A DNA stretch of 12,049 bases from an uncultured Alphaproteobacteria bacterium (GCA_913031555.1 CAJWDO010000028.1:1-12049); one strand, 5' to 3'. Counted from the first letter of the stretch, positions 1 to 7,129 are shown. The notes: generated by a model from the letters alone, not told the origin. Translations and numbers: made by a program.

Positions 1-164
1 CCCTGATGGCCGATATCCGCGATATCTATGCCGAGTCGAAGGCCACCGGATTTGACCCGAAGATCATGCGCCAGCTTGTCAAGATGCGTGCCATGGACCG
101 GGACCTGCTGCAGGAACAGGATGAGTTGTTGCAGACCTACCGCGCCGCTGTCGGCCTCGTCTGA
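1..164 (+). CDS. GapR/DUF2312 family DNA-binding protein, C-terminal part
   Basis: The window opens inside this gene. The readable frame starts at base 3 and gives 53 residues before TGA at 162-164. Visible pieces include DIRDIYAESKATGFD, then KIMRQLVKMRAMDRDLLQEQDELLQTY. This is the pattern of the DUF2312/GapR family: helical proteins of about 80-90 residues that, in Caulobacter, bind overtwisted AT-rich DNA and help topoisomerases ahead of replication forks. The N-terminal third is missing because of the window edge, so the start and upstream control cannot be seen. pyrF begins 14 bases after the stop with its own AGGA ribosome site, so the two are probably cotranscribed. The family call rests on recalled motif similarity; the nucleoid role is inferred from the family. 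No sign of decay in the visible part. Confidence 0.75.
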   Translation, partial: LMADIRDIYAESKATGFDPKIMRQLVKMRAMDRDLLQEQDELLQTYRAAVGLV

Positions 165-178
165 CGGCAGGACGGGGT

Positions 179-1081
179 ATGCCAGCGGACCATTTCGGCG
201 ACAGACTGACCATCGCTATCCGCAGCGCGGGAACCCCGCTCTGCATGGGCATCGACCCGCATCTGTCGATGATGCCGGCGCTGTTCGGTGACGTCAGCGA
301 GACCGCCAGCCCATCAACGCTCCGCGCCATCGAGGATTTCGCGATGGCATGCCTTGAAATGGCCAGGGGCCGTGTTGCCGCTATCAAACCGCAGGCCGCC
401 TTTTTCGAGGCGCAGGGGCCTGACGGGATGCATATCCTGGCACGGCTTGGCCGCGCCGCGGTTGATGCCGGTGTTCTGGTCATCATGGACGCCAAGCGCA
501 ACGATATCGGCAGCACGAATGCCGCCTATGCCGACGCCTGGATCGGTCACGACGCCGCATTCCCCAGCGACGCGCTGACGGTCAATGCCTATCTCGGGCT
601 TGATACGCTGGACCCCCTTCTGGCGCGTGCCGACCGGCAGGGTGCCGGATTGTTTGTTCTGACCCGCACAAGCAACGCCGGGGCGGGCGATCTGCAGGAT
701 CTCGAGATCGACGGCAAACCGCTGTTCCAGCATCTGGCCGCCGGACTGGCACCACTCGCCGCCGCACGGCAGGGAGAGTTTGGCCTGTCCTCGCTTGGCA
801 TCGTCGCCGGCGCCACTTGGCCGGAAGAAGCGCAGGCACTTCGCCAGACCTTGCCAGACGCGCCGTTCCTGGTTCCAGGCTTTGGTGCCCAGGGGGCCGG
901 CGCGGCACAGGCGCTTGCCGGCCTGACAACCGGCCCCAACGGACCGGAGGGCGGATTGGTGAACAGCACGCGTGGCTTGATTTTCCCCACCACCGCTGCC
1001 GATTCCAACTCATTCAGCGACTGGCGGGCCGCAGTCAACGACGCTATCGAGGCCAGCCGGGCCGCTCTTGGTGCCGGCTGA
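179..1081 (+). CDS. pyrF: orotidine 5'-phosphate decarboxylase (PyrF)
   Basis: Cytosolic enzyme that converts orotidine monophosphate to UMP, the last step of de novo pyrimidine synthesis. The 300-residue product has the family landmarks in order: GIDPHL (24-29, start of the barrel), AAIKPQAAFFE (67-77, with the substrate-contacting Lys70), the catalytic charge network D104-x-K106-x-x-D109 within IMDAKRNDIGST, and the late phosphate-binding part PGFGAQGAG followed by VNSTRGLIF. The length and the MDAKRNDIGST form fit the longer 'subfamily 2' PyrF proteins (about 270-300 residues) rather than the ~230-residue enterobacterial type. The ATG at 179 is chosen because AGGA at 169-172 lies six bases upstream. 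It follows the gapR-like gene by 14 bases. A weak 5-bp hairpin overlaps the stop (1081-1094), but there is no convincing T-run. Confidence 0.95.
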   Translation: MPADHFGDRLTIAIRSAGTPLCMGIDPHLSMMPALFGDVSETASPSTLRAIEDFAMACLEMARGRVAAIKPQAAFFEAQGPDGMHILARLGRAAVDAGVLVIMDAKRNDIGSTNAAYADAWIGHDAAFPSDALTVNAYLGLDTLDPLLARADRQGAGLFVLTRTSNAGAGDLQDLEIDGKPLFQHLAAGLAPLAAARQGEFGLSSLGIVAGATWPEEAQALRQTLPDAPFLVPGFGAQGAGAAQALAGLTTGPNGPEGGLVNSTRGLIFPTTAADSNSFSDWRAAVNDAIEASRAALGAG

Positions 1082-1230
1082 GTCTTTCAAGACTGTTTCA
1101 TCATATTCACATGCGCGTGACCTGCCACTTTCATCCTTCGGCATGGGTCTTAACGCACGGCATTCTTTGTCATTGGTGTGGAGGCAAATTTGGTGATGCC
1201 TGTCACGCCCGGCGTAATGTCCCAGACCTG

Positions 1231-1290
1231 TTGTGATATTCCATTGTGATATTCCATTGTGATATTCCATTGTGACATTCCATTGTGACA
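1231..1290. repeat. 13-bp tandem repeat, about 4.6 copies, upstream of the cold-shock gene
   Basis: The unit TTGTGATATTCCA occurs exactly at 1231-1243, 1244-1256 and 1257-1269. A fourth copy with one change (GACATT for GATATT) is at 1270-1282, and a partial fifth (TTGTGACA) at 1283-1290. The array lies in the 263-base spacer between pyrF and the cold-shock gene and ends about 55 bases before the likely start codon. The period is not a multiple of three, so it is unlikely to be coding. The rest of the spacer (1082-1230) shows no gene, RNA or convincing promoter. The array could be a set of protein-binding iterons or simply slippage-generated; the sequence does not decide. Confidence 0.95.
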
Positions 1291-1344
1291 ATGAGGGTGG
1301 GACAAGGCGGTTACCGGTGTCGTGTGCAAGGCTGCCCAGGAAAG

Positions 1345-1851
1345 ATGGCTATGACAAAGGATGTGGCAACCGGCGACACGTCGCAGGATATCGAGATCGG
1401 CCAGGGACAATTGGTCTGGTACAATGAACGAAAGGGCTATGGTTTCGTCAGGATCGGCGAGGAGGAGGTTTTCCTTCACCGTTCGACGCTTGACAAGTTC
1501 GGACTTGTCCGTCTTCTGACGGGCGATGAGATCACCGTATCGCTGAGTTCGAACGAGCATGGGCGGGTGATCAAGGATCTGCTGTCGGTTGAACGGCCTG
1601 TGACCCCGGCCCCGCCCGTGGCTTCCGAGCCGGAAGAGGGTGAGGTATTTGCCATCGTCAAATTCTTCAATGACCTTCGCGGCTATGGGTTCGTGACAAC
1701 CGATAACTCCGATGAGGATGTCTTCGTTCACTCACGGGTTCTGAATGATTGCGGATTCCATTCTCTGATCCAGGGTCAGAAGCTGTTGGTCAAGGTGGAT
1801 TCATCAAGCCGCGGCCTGCAGGTCAATTCCGTCCGGTTGCTGGCCGAATGA
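1345..1851 (+). CDS. cold-shock protein with two cold-shock domains
   Basis: Small nucleic-acid-binding protein made of two successive cold-shock (OB-fold) domains, a layout common in alphaproteobacteria. Domain 1 runs from GQGQLVWYNERKGYGFVRI and contains the RNP1-like KGYGFV and RNP2-like VFLHRS motifs. After a Pro/Glu-rich linker (PVTPAPPVASEPEEGE), domain 2 starts at VFAIVKFFNDLRGYGFV and contains RGYGFV and VFVHSR. Such proteins bind single-stranded RNA or DNA and usually act as RNA chaperones in the cytosol; that is family knowledge, not shown here. From the ATG at 1345 it is 168 residues. AGGA at 1338-1341 sits nine bases before a second ATG at 1351, so the true start may be 1351. An ATG at 1285 is in frame but lies inside the 13-bp repeat and has no ribosome site. 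It is monocistronic by appearance: repeat arrays lie on both sides. Confidence 0.9.
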   Translation: MAMTKDVATGDTSQDIEIGQGQLVWYNERKGYGFVRIGEEEVFLHRSTLDKFGLVRLLTGDEITVSLSSNEHGRVIKDLLSVERPVTPAPPVASEPEEGEVFAIVKFFNDLRGYGFVTTDNSDEDVFVHSRVLNDCGFHSLIQGQKLLVKVDSSSRGLQVNSVRLLAE

Positions 1852-1880
1852 TCCGGATGAGCGCTCTGCCCGGGCAATCC

Positions 1881-1915
1881 GCCAGGGTGTTTCGCCAGGG
1901 TGTTTCGCCAGGGTA
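1881..1915. repeat. 13-bp tandem repeat, about 2.6 copies, downstream of the cold-shock gene
   Basis: GCCAGGGTGTTTC is repeated exactly at 1881-1893 and 1894-1906, followed by a partial GCCAGGGT at 1907-1914. The period equals that of the array upstream of the same gene, but the unit is unrelated. A GCCCGGGCAA decamer also occurs once on each side (around 1868 and 1933). The array lies just after the cold-shock stop codon and before the structured leader of the MFS gene. Confidence 0.9.
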
Positions 1916-1982
1916 GTGCGCTCAAATAGTCCGCCCGGGCAAGCCCAGGGGCAGCCAGACAGGGCGGTTCCGATAACGACAA

Positions 1983-2064
1983 GAAAGCGTTTCGCTTTCG
2001 AGGGTCGCGCGACTAGAGTCGTGCGGGGTATGACATGCAGGGCGCATGTCCGAAAGCCACCCCG
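1983..2064 (+). promoter_or_regulatory. hairpin-rich 5' leader of the MFS gene (candidate cis-regulatory RNA)
   Basis: Three consecutive inverted repeats fill the leader. Hairpin 1 is GAAAGCG (1983-1989), loop TTT, CGCTTTC (1993-1999), a perfect 7-bp stem. Hairpin 2 is CGCGCGAC (2006-2013), loop TAGA, GTCGTGCG (2018-2025), eight pairs with one G-U. Hairpin 3 is nested: outer stem CGGGGT (2024-2029) with ACCCCG (2059-2064), inner stem GACATGC (2032-2038) with GCATGTC (2044-2050), and a strongly asymmetric internal loop CGAAAGCC on the 3' side. Hairpins 2 and 3 share two bases, so they could be mutually exclusive at their edge. No T-run follows, so these are not simple terminators. I could not match it to a riboswitch class I know. 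Pairings are read directly; the regulatory role is inference. Confidence 0.4.
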
Positions 2065-2095
2065 TAAGACCACCTCATCAGGGCAGCACCCCATC

Positions 2096-3319
2096 ATGGC
2101 ATCTTCTTCTTCTGGCGTGACAAGGCCCGATATCTGGTTGCGGGTTCTGATCGCCAGTGCCGCACTTGTCACCGTCACATTCGGGATCAGGCAGGTGTTC
2201 GGGCTGTTTGTCGTACCGCTGTCAGACGCGCTTGGCAGCGGCGTCCAGCTTGTGGCGCTTGCCATTGCCGTCCAGAATCTTGTCTGGGGATTTTCATCCC
2301 CCCTGTTCGGCGCCCTTGCCGACCGTATCGGCGCTTGGAAGGTGGCCATCTTCGGCTGCGCCATCTATACCGCCGGTCTGCTGGCAAACGCCTACATCAT
2401 AACCCCGTCGGGACTGTTTCTCGGCCAGGCGCTGATTGGGCTGGGTCTGGGCAGTGCCGGCATTTCCATCGCCATTGGTGCCGTTGGCCGGGTCGTGCCG
2501 GCGGGGCGGCGTTCGCTTGCGTTCGGCCTTGTGACCAGCTTTGGCTCATTCGGCCAGTTCGCGCTGCTGCCGGTGACACAGATGCTGATAGGCGAGCAAG
2601 GCTGGCAGATGACACTGCTGTTGCTGTCCTTCCTGACAGCGGCGGCGATGGCGGTGGCGCTTGGCCTTCGCGGGGCGCCAACGGCAAAAACCGCCGAGGT
2701 CGCCGAATTGACAACGGCCGAGGCGTTGCGGGTCGCGGCAGGCAGCCGGGATTATCTGCTGCTGACCGCCGGGTTCTTCGTCTGCGGGTTGCAGCTTGTA
2801 TTCATCACGACACATCTGCCGATCTTTCTTGGCGACCGGGGCGTGCCGCCGCATATCGCCAGCTGGGCGTTGGCGCTGATCGGGCTGTTCAACATTGTCG
2901 GGGCGTTTTTCTGTGGCTGGCTTGGCGGCAAGGTCTCGAAACGCAAGGCGCTTGCCACGGTCTATCTGCTTCGCGGGGCCATCATGTGCTGTTTTGTCAT
3001 GCTGCCGGTCACCCCGACATCGGCACTTGTCTTCGGCGCGGCGATGGGCCTTCTCTGGCTTGGCACAATCCCGCTGACAAGCGGGCTGATCGTTGTGTTC
3101 TTCGGCCCTAAACATCTCAGCATGCTGTATGGAATCGTCTTTGCCTCACACCAGGTCGGCTCGTTTGTCGGCTCATGGCTTGGCGGTGTCCTTTATGACG
3201 TCACAGGCACCTACGCTATCATGTGGTGGCTGAATATCGCGGCGGCGCTATTCGCCTTTGCCATCAACTGGATGATCCACGAGCGGGCCGTCGCCAGTCC
3301 GCAAACGGCAACAGCCTGA
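2096..3319 (+). CDS. MFS transporter, 12-helix, monocarboxylate/YcxA-like
   Basis: Inner-membrane secondary carrier of the major facilitator superfamily. The 407-residue product has about twelve hydrophobic segments in two halves separated by a more polar stretch (KTAEVAELTTAEALRVAAGSRD). The loop 2-3 signature is GALADRIGAWKV (72-83), and helix 1 carries FGIRQVFGLF (29-38). These resemble the monocarboxylate/oxalate-formate-like (YcxA-type) MFS carriers; the substrate cannot be read from sequence. The ATG at 2096 is chosen because the helix-1 region begins soon after it. The frame is open upstream to 1916, with further ATGs at 1916 and 2030, but that extension is basic, hydrophilic and overlaps the hairpin leader. 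No strong ribosome site precedes 2096 (AGGG lies 12 bases away), so the start stays uncertain. It converges on trxB with only 16 bases between the stop codons. GCCTGA/TCAGGC arms at the two stops could form one shared hairpin. Confidence 0.85.
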   Translation: MASSSSGVTRPDIWLRVLIASAALVTVTFGIRQVFGLFVVPLSDALGSGVQLVALAIAVQNLVWGFSSPLFGALADRIGAWKVAIFGCAIYTAGLLANAYIITPSGLFLGQALIGLGLGSAGISIAIGAVGRVVPAGRRSLAFGLVTSFGSFGQFALLPVTQMLIGEQGWQMTLLLLSFLTAAAMAVALGLRGAPTAKTAEVAELTTAEALRVAAGSRDYLLLTAGFFVCGLQLVFITTHLPIFLGDRGVPPHIASWALALIGLFNIVGAFFCGWLGGKVSKRKALATVYLLRGAIMCCFVMLPVTPTSALVFGAAMGLLWLGTIPLTSGLIVVFFGPKHLSMLYGIVFASHQVGSFVGSWLGGVLYDVTGTYAIMWWLNIAAALFAFAINWMIHERAVASPQTATA

Positions 3320-3335
3320 CCCATTGCAAGCCGGA

Positions 3336-4274
3336 TCAGGCCTGTTCGCCAAGCCACCTTTCCGCGTCAAGCGCGGCCATGCAGCCCATACCGGCGGCGG
3401 TCACAGCCTGGCGGTAGATCTTGTCGACACAGTCACCGGCAGCAAACACGCCATCAACCGAGGTGCGGGTACCGCCTGTCTCGGCAAGGATATATCCTTC
3501 GTCATCAAGATCGAGAGCGCCGTGGAAGGCGGCGGTGGCGGGATCATGGCCGATGGCCACAAACATCCCCTGAACGGCGATGTCCAGATCATCCTCGCCG
3601 GTCATCGATGCCAGCCGCAATCCTGTCACACCGCTGTCATCGCCAAGCACCTCGGCAACGGTGCGATTCCATTCCACCTTGATCTTGTCGTGGCGCAGCA
3701 ATCTGTCCTGCATGATCTGCTCGGCGCGAAGCGAATCACGACGATGGATCAGCGTTACCGAATTGCAGATATTGGCAAGATACAGCGCCTCTTCGACAGC
3801 GGTGTTGCCGCCACCGATTACCGCCACGTCACGTTCCTTGTAGAAAAATCCATCACAGGTGGCGCAGGCCGATACGCCGCGGCCATTGAATGTCTGTTCC
3901 GATTCCAGCCCCAGCCAGCGCGCCTGCGCACCGGTGGCAATGATCACCGTATCGGCCGTCATCACGTCACCCGAATCAAGCGTCAGGCGGAACGGCCGGC
4001 TGGAGGCGTCAAACGCAGTGACAATGTCGTAGACAACGCGCGCGCCGACATTCTCGGCCTGCTGCTGCATCTCGGTCATCAGCCACGGCCCCTGAATGAC
4101 ATCGGCAAAGCCGGGGTAGTTCTCGACATCGGTGGTGATTGTCATCTGCCCGCCAGGTTGCAGACCGGCAAGAATCACCGGCGACAGGTTCGCACGCGCT
4201 GTGTAGATGGCGGCCGTCAGGCCAGCCGCGCCGGCACCGATGATGACAACTTTCTCGTGGGTTGAATTCGACAT
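3336..4274 (-). CDS. trxB: thioredoxin-disulfide reductase
   Basis: Cytosolic FAD enzyme that passes electrons from NADPH to thioredoxin. The 312-residue product has the low-molecular-weight TrxB layout: FAD-binding GAGAAG (13-18), GGQM (41-44), the redox motif C137-A-T-C140 followed by DG, the NADPH fold GGGNTA (154-159), HRR (177-179, which favours the 2'-phosphate of NADPH) and the closing FAD motif AAGDC (278-282). Length is normal for the family. The ATG at 4274 is chosen because it immediately precedes the first beta strand (KVVIIGAG), and AGCAGGT lies just upstream. The frame remains open to 4445, but that extension lies in the divergent promoter region and has no family counterpart. 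It is head-to-head with the M23 gene and convergent with the MFS gene, so it is probably monocistronic. Confidence 0.96.
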   Translation of the reverse strand: MSNSTHEKVVIIGAGAAGLTAAIYTARANLSPVILAGLQPGGQMTITTDVENYPGFADVIQGPWLMTEMQQQAENVGARVVYDIVTAFDASSRPFRLTLDSGDVMTADTVIIATGAQARWLGLESEQTFNGRGVSACATCDGFFYKERDVAVIGGGNTAVEEALYLANICNSVTLIHRRDSLRAEQIMQDRLLRHDKIKVEWNRTVAEVLGDDSGVTGLRLASMTGEDDLDIAVQGMFVAIGHDPATAAFHGALDLDDEGYILAETGGTRTSVDGVFAAGDCVDKIYRQAVTAAGMGCMAALDAERWLGEQA

Positions 4275-4375
4275 TATACCTGCTTTCGGCCTGCCAGCCC
4301 GGCCCGACGCCAAACTGGTCTGATGATGATATCGCGATGGCTGTCCGGCCCCGGTGTTGAAATCGGATCCCGGGC

Positions 4376-4404
4376 CCCATAACGGACCCGTTTTGACGTG
4401 CCAA
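4376..4404 (-). promoter_or_regulatory. putative sigma-70 type promoter of trxB
   Basis: On the minus strand TTGGCA (4399-4404) is followed, after 17 bases, by TATGGG (4376-4381). Spacing is ideal but the -10 box is poor. It would give trxB a leader of about 95 bases. It overlaps the -35 element proposed for the divergent M23 gene, so the two could interfere. Read by eye only. Confidence 0.3.
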
Positions 4405-4421
4405 AAATACCGTCCAATGTT
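4393..4421 (+). promoter_or_regulatory. putative promoter of the M23/SDR pair, close to the start codon
   Basis: TTGACG (4393-4398) is followed after 17 bases by AATGTT (4416-4421). Transcription would begin near 4428, only some 5-8 bases before the GTG/ATG start at 4433/4436. That fits the absence of a spaced ribosome site and would make the mRNA almost leaderless. The -10 match is weak, so this is a suggestion. Confidence 0.3.
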
Positions 4422-4435
4422 AGCGTCGACAGGTG

Positions 4436-5308
4436 ATGATTCCAAGCCCGTTCACGGCCACCCTGGCCTGTATTGCCCTGTTTTTCGCGCTGCCCGCCAG
4501 CGCGCAGCAGGCGCGCCTTCCCGACCCGGCGCCCGGCATTGCCTGGATTGCCGGCAGCGCCATCGAAGGCGGCCTGGTGGTGGTGCGCGTCACGCCGGGC
4601 ACCAGCCTGACACTTGATGGCGAGACAGTGCCACTGTCCGATGACGGTCATGCGATGATCGGCTTTCATCGTGACAGTGACAGCCCTGTCAAATTGCACG
4701 TCAAACCGGCTGGCACAGAGTCCTATCTCATCACCCTTGACGCGGCGCAGCGGGAATATGTCGTACAGCGAATCGACGGCCTGAAGCGTGACCATGTGAC
4801 CCCGCCCAAGGAGGTGCTTGAGCGTATCGGTGCCGATTCCGCCGCGGTGCGGGCCGCGCGCGCGCGCCATGACGCCGGCGCGATGTCGGGTGATTTCCTG
4901 CGCGGCTTTGACATGCCCGCCACGGGACAGATCACCGGCGTCTATGGCAGCCAGCGAATCCTGAATGGCGAGCCCCGTCAGCCACATTACGGAATCGATA
5001 TCGCGGCGCCGCGCGGCACACCGGTCAAGGCACCGGCCGGCGGGCGGGTAACGCTTGTCAGAGATCTGTATTTTTCCGGTTGGACGGTCCTGATGACGCA
5101 TGGCCTTGGCCTCAACTCGGCCTTCCTGCATCTCGACAGCGTCACCGTCGCCGAGGGCGAGGACGTGGCACGCGGCGGTGTTATCGGCACAGTCGGATCA
5201 ACCGGCAGGTCGACCGGCCCGCATCTTGACTGGCGGCTTGACTGGCAGGGGCGGCGCCTTGATGCGGCGCTGGTGCGCCGGCAGCTTGCCGGCCTGCAGG
5301 CCGAATAG
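4436..5308 (+). CDS. secreted M23 (LytM-fold) family protein, HxD variant of the second zinc motif
   Basis: Exported envelope protein of the M23 peptidase family, whose members cut or regulate the cutting of peptidoglycan cross-links. The N-terminus is a clear Sec signal (hydrophobic core LACIALFFAL, cleavage likely after ASA near residue 23). A beta-rich region follows, then the LytM domain from about residue 160: the first zinc motif H184-Y-G-I-D188, a middle H232 (FLHLD), and TGPH263-L-D265. Most M23 enzymes have H-x-H at the last site; here the second histidine, normally a zinc ligand, is aspartate. I recall HLDW forms in other proteobacterial members, so this may be a subfamily trait. 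Activity is uncertain. The first in-frame codon after an upstream stop is GTG 4433, directly followed by ATG 4436, so the start is tightly bounded. It is followed after 16 bases by the SDR gene, a likely operon. Confidence 0.85.
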   Translation: MIPSPFTATLACIALFFALPASAQQARLPDPAPGIAWIAGSAIEGGLVVVRVTPGTSLTLDGETVPLSDDGHAMIGFHRDSDSPVKLHVKPAGTESYLITLDAAQREYVVQRIDGLKRDHVTPPKEVLERIGADSAAVRAARARHDAGAMSGDFLRGFDMPATGQITGVYGSQRILNGEPRQPHYGIDIAAPRGTPVKAPAGGRVTLVRDLYFSGWTVLMTHGLGLNSAFLHLDSVTVAEGEDVARGGVIGTVGSTGRSTGPHLDWRLDWQGRRLDAALVRRQLAGLQAE

Positions 5309-5324
5309 AGCAGGGTCGGAAGCC

Positions 5325-6194
5325 ATGGCGCGGACAATCTTCATTTTCGGACTTGGCTATGTCGGACGCCAGCTTGGCCACCGCCTCGCCGCTGCGGGAT
5401 GGCACATCCGTGGCACCACGCGCAGCCCCGAAAAGCTGGCGGTTGAAGCCGCGGCTGGATGGCAGATCCACCGCTTTGCCGATGACCAGCCACTGGCCGA
5501 TGCCGGGGCGGCGCTGGCCGGGGTCGATGCCGTGCTGTCGACCATCACCGCCATCGGTGGCAGCGATCCGGTGCTCGACGCGCATGAGGATGTGCTGGCC
5601 GACCTCATGGCCGATTTCAAGGGCTGGACCGGCTATGTGTCAGCGACCTCGGTCTATCCCGACCGGCCGGATGGATTCTGTTATGAGGATACCCCGACCG
5701 ACCCGGCTACAGCGCGCGGTCGCGCCAGGGTGGTGGCGGAAAACCGGTGGCTGGCGCTACTGCAGAGCGAAATCTTCCGCGCCGCGGGAATCTACGGACC
5801 TGGGAGAAGCCCGTTTGATTCGCTTCGCGCCGGAACAGCCCGGATCATCGAGCATCGAGGTCAGGTCTTCAACCGCATCCATGTCGATGACATCTGCCGG
5901 ATCATCGAGGCGGCGATGCAGGCGCCGCGTCCCGGCAGGATCATCAATCTTGCCGACACGCGCCCCGCCGCGCAGGGCGAGGTGATGCGGCACGCGGCGG
6001 CGTTGATCGGTGTCGAACCGCCAAAGCCGCAATCGCTTGAGGAGGCCGATCTGTCGCCAATGGCACGGACCTTCTATGTCTCGCGGCGGCGCGTCGCCTC
6101 ACGCGTCATCGGGCCGGAACTGGGCGTCAATCTTCTCTATCCCGACTATGAAAGCGGTCTTGCCGCCATTCTGGCGGCAGAAGAGGACGCCTAG
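5325..6194 (+). CDS. SDR-type NAD(P)-dependent oxidoreductase/epimerase (YeeZ-like)
   Basis: Rossmann-fold protein of 289 residues in the extended/atypical short-chain dehydrogenase superfamily. It starts with the dinucleotide motif GLGYVG (9-14) after a short beta strand, continues with TTRSPEKL (likely cofactor 2'-phosphate region), YVSATSVYPD (104-113), RAAGIYGPGR (152-161) and NRIHVDDI (183-190). These match NAD-dependent epimerase-like proteins of the YeeZ type. The usual Tyr-x-x-x-Lys catalytic pair is not evident where expected (RARVVAENRW), so it may be an atypical member without classical dehydrogenase activity. The ATG at 5325 has AGGGT (5312-5316) eight bases upstream and begins exactly at the Rossmann strand. 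It lies 16 bases after the M23 gene, in the same operon. Its TAG shares two bases with the stop codon of the converging fbp gene. Substrate unknown. Confidence 0.85.
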   Translation: MARTIFIFGLGYVGRQLGHRLAAAGWHIRGTTRSPEKLAVEAAAGWQIHRFADDQPLADAGAALAGVDAVLSTITAIGGSDPVLDAHEDVLADLMADFKGWTGYVSATSVYPDRPDGFCYEDTPTDPATARGRARVVAENRWLALLQSEIFRAAGIYGPGRSPFDSLRAGTARIIEHRGQVFNRIHVDDICRIIEAAMQAPRPGRIINLADTRPAAQGEVMRHAAALIGVEPPKPQSLEEADLSPMARTFYVSRRRVASRVIGPELGVNLLYPDYESGLAAILAAEEDA

Positions 6195-7129
6195 CCTGCC
6201 GCGTGCTGGCGGCCGACCTCGTCAACCTCCTCGCAGGACCCGAAGACAAGCGGCACCCTCTGGTGAACAGCGGTCGGGGTGATGTCGAGAATATCGCGGG
6301 TGCCGTCGGTAGCGCGTCCGCCGGCCTGTTCGACAAGCAACGCCATCGGTGCCGCCTCATAGACAAGGCGCAACCTGCCATCGGCAAAACCGTCCCGCCT
6401 ATCAGCAAGATACAGGAACACGCCGCCACGACAGAAAATGCGCCAGGCATCGGCGACAAGCGAGCCAACCCAGCGTTGGCCGAAATTCTTTCCACGCGGC
6501 CCATCGGCCCCGGCAACACAATCGGCGATATAACGCTGTACCGGCGGCAGCCAATGGCGCTGATTGCCGGCATTGATGGCGAATTCACCAGACGCGGCCG
6601 GGATACGGACAGTGTCATCGATCAGCCGGAAATCGCCGTCAGCATCCATCCTGAAGGACGCGACACCAACGCCGACCGTGACAAGAAGCGTCGTCTGCGG
6701 CCCATAGACAAAGACCCCCGCCGCCAATTGCCGGCGGCCGTCGATCAGCCCGGAACCATCGGTCGGCAGAATCGAGAAAATCGTGCCGATCGACACATTG
6801 ACCCCGATATTGGACGACCCGTCGAGCGGGTCACTGGCGATAATCAAGGACCCGTCATCCGCCAGCGGGATCGCCGCCTCGCGTTCCTCTGACATATAGG
6901 CCGCCGCTCCGGCATCCCGCGCCGCCTCGAGGATGATCTCGTCGGCCAGAACATCAAGCGCCTTTTGCGTGTCACCATCAGCATTGACGTCGCCGGCAAC
7001 CGCGTCCAACACGCTGTGTGGGGCGCGGATTTCGGCGCTGATGCGGACCGCGGCGGTGGCCAGCCCGGCAATCGCCCTGGCAAGATCGGTCGTGGCGCGG
7101 GTCTCGAGATAAGCAGAAAGACTCGTCAT
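6191..7129 (-). CDS. fbp: class I fructose-1,6-bisphosphatase
   Basis: Cytosolic enzyme that hydrolyses fructose-1,6-bisphosphate to fructose-6-phosphate in gluconeogenesis. The 312-residue product has GDTQKALDVLAD (52-63), SEE (80-82), the metal-binding signature D100-P-L-D103-G-S-S-N107, NFGQRWVGSLVADA (215-228, corresponding to the RYVGSMVAD region) and GRLRLVYEAAPMA (251-263). In many class I enzymes the last motif begins GKLR; here Arg252 replaces the substrate-contacting Lys, a conservative change that I believe occurs in other alphaproteobacteria. Slightly shorter than the usual ~330. The first in-frame start is TTG 7135, but the ATG at 7129 is preferred, with AAAAGG upstream. Three 15-bp repeats precede it. 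A possible -10 (TAATAT, 7184-7189) lies between these and the BI-1 terminator, but no good -35 was seen. Confidence 0.95.
   Translation of the reverse strand: MTSLSAYLETRATTDLARAIAGLATAAVRISAEIRAPHSVLDAVAGDVNADGDTQKALDVLADEIILEAARDAGAAAYMSEEREAAIPLADDGSLIIASDPLDGSSNIGVNVSIGTIFSILPTDGSGLIDGRRQLAAGVFVYGPQTTLLVTVGVGVASFRMDADGDFRLIDDTVRIPAASGEFAINAGNQRHWLPPVQRYIADCVAGADGPRGKNFGQRWVGSLVADAWRIFCRGGVFLYLADRRDGFADGRLRLVYEAAPMALLVEQAGGRATDGTRDILDITPTAVHQRVPLVFGSCEEVDEVGRQHAAG

Noticed and set aside
1081..1094. Terminator after pyrF (AGTCT-TTCA-AGACT)
   Set aside because: Only a 5-bp stem overlapping the stop codon and no T-run, so too weak to call.
1231..1290. CRISPR array
   Set aside because: The repeats are contiguous 13-mers without spacers, and no cas gene is present.
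1916..2095. 60-residue N-terminal extension of the MFS protein
   Set aside because: The frame is open, but the stretch is basic, hydrophilic, unlike MFS N-termini, and coincides with three hairpins; ATG 2096 gives a normal-length carrier.
4364..4378. GGATCC-CCGGG-GGCCC-like cluster resembling a cloning-site linker
   Set aside because: Short overlapping restriction-like palindromes arise by chance in GC-rich DNA, and the flanks continue as an ordinary promoter region.
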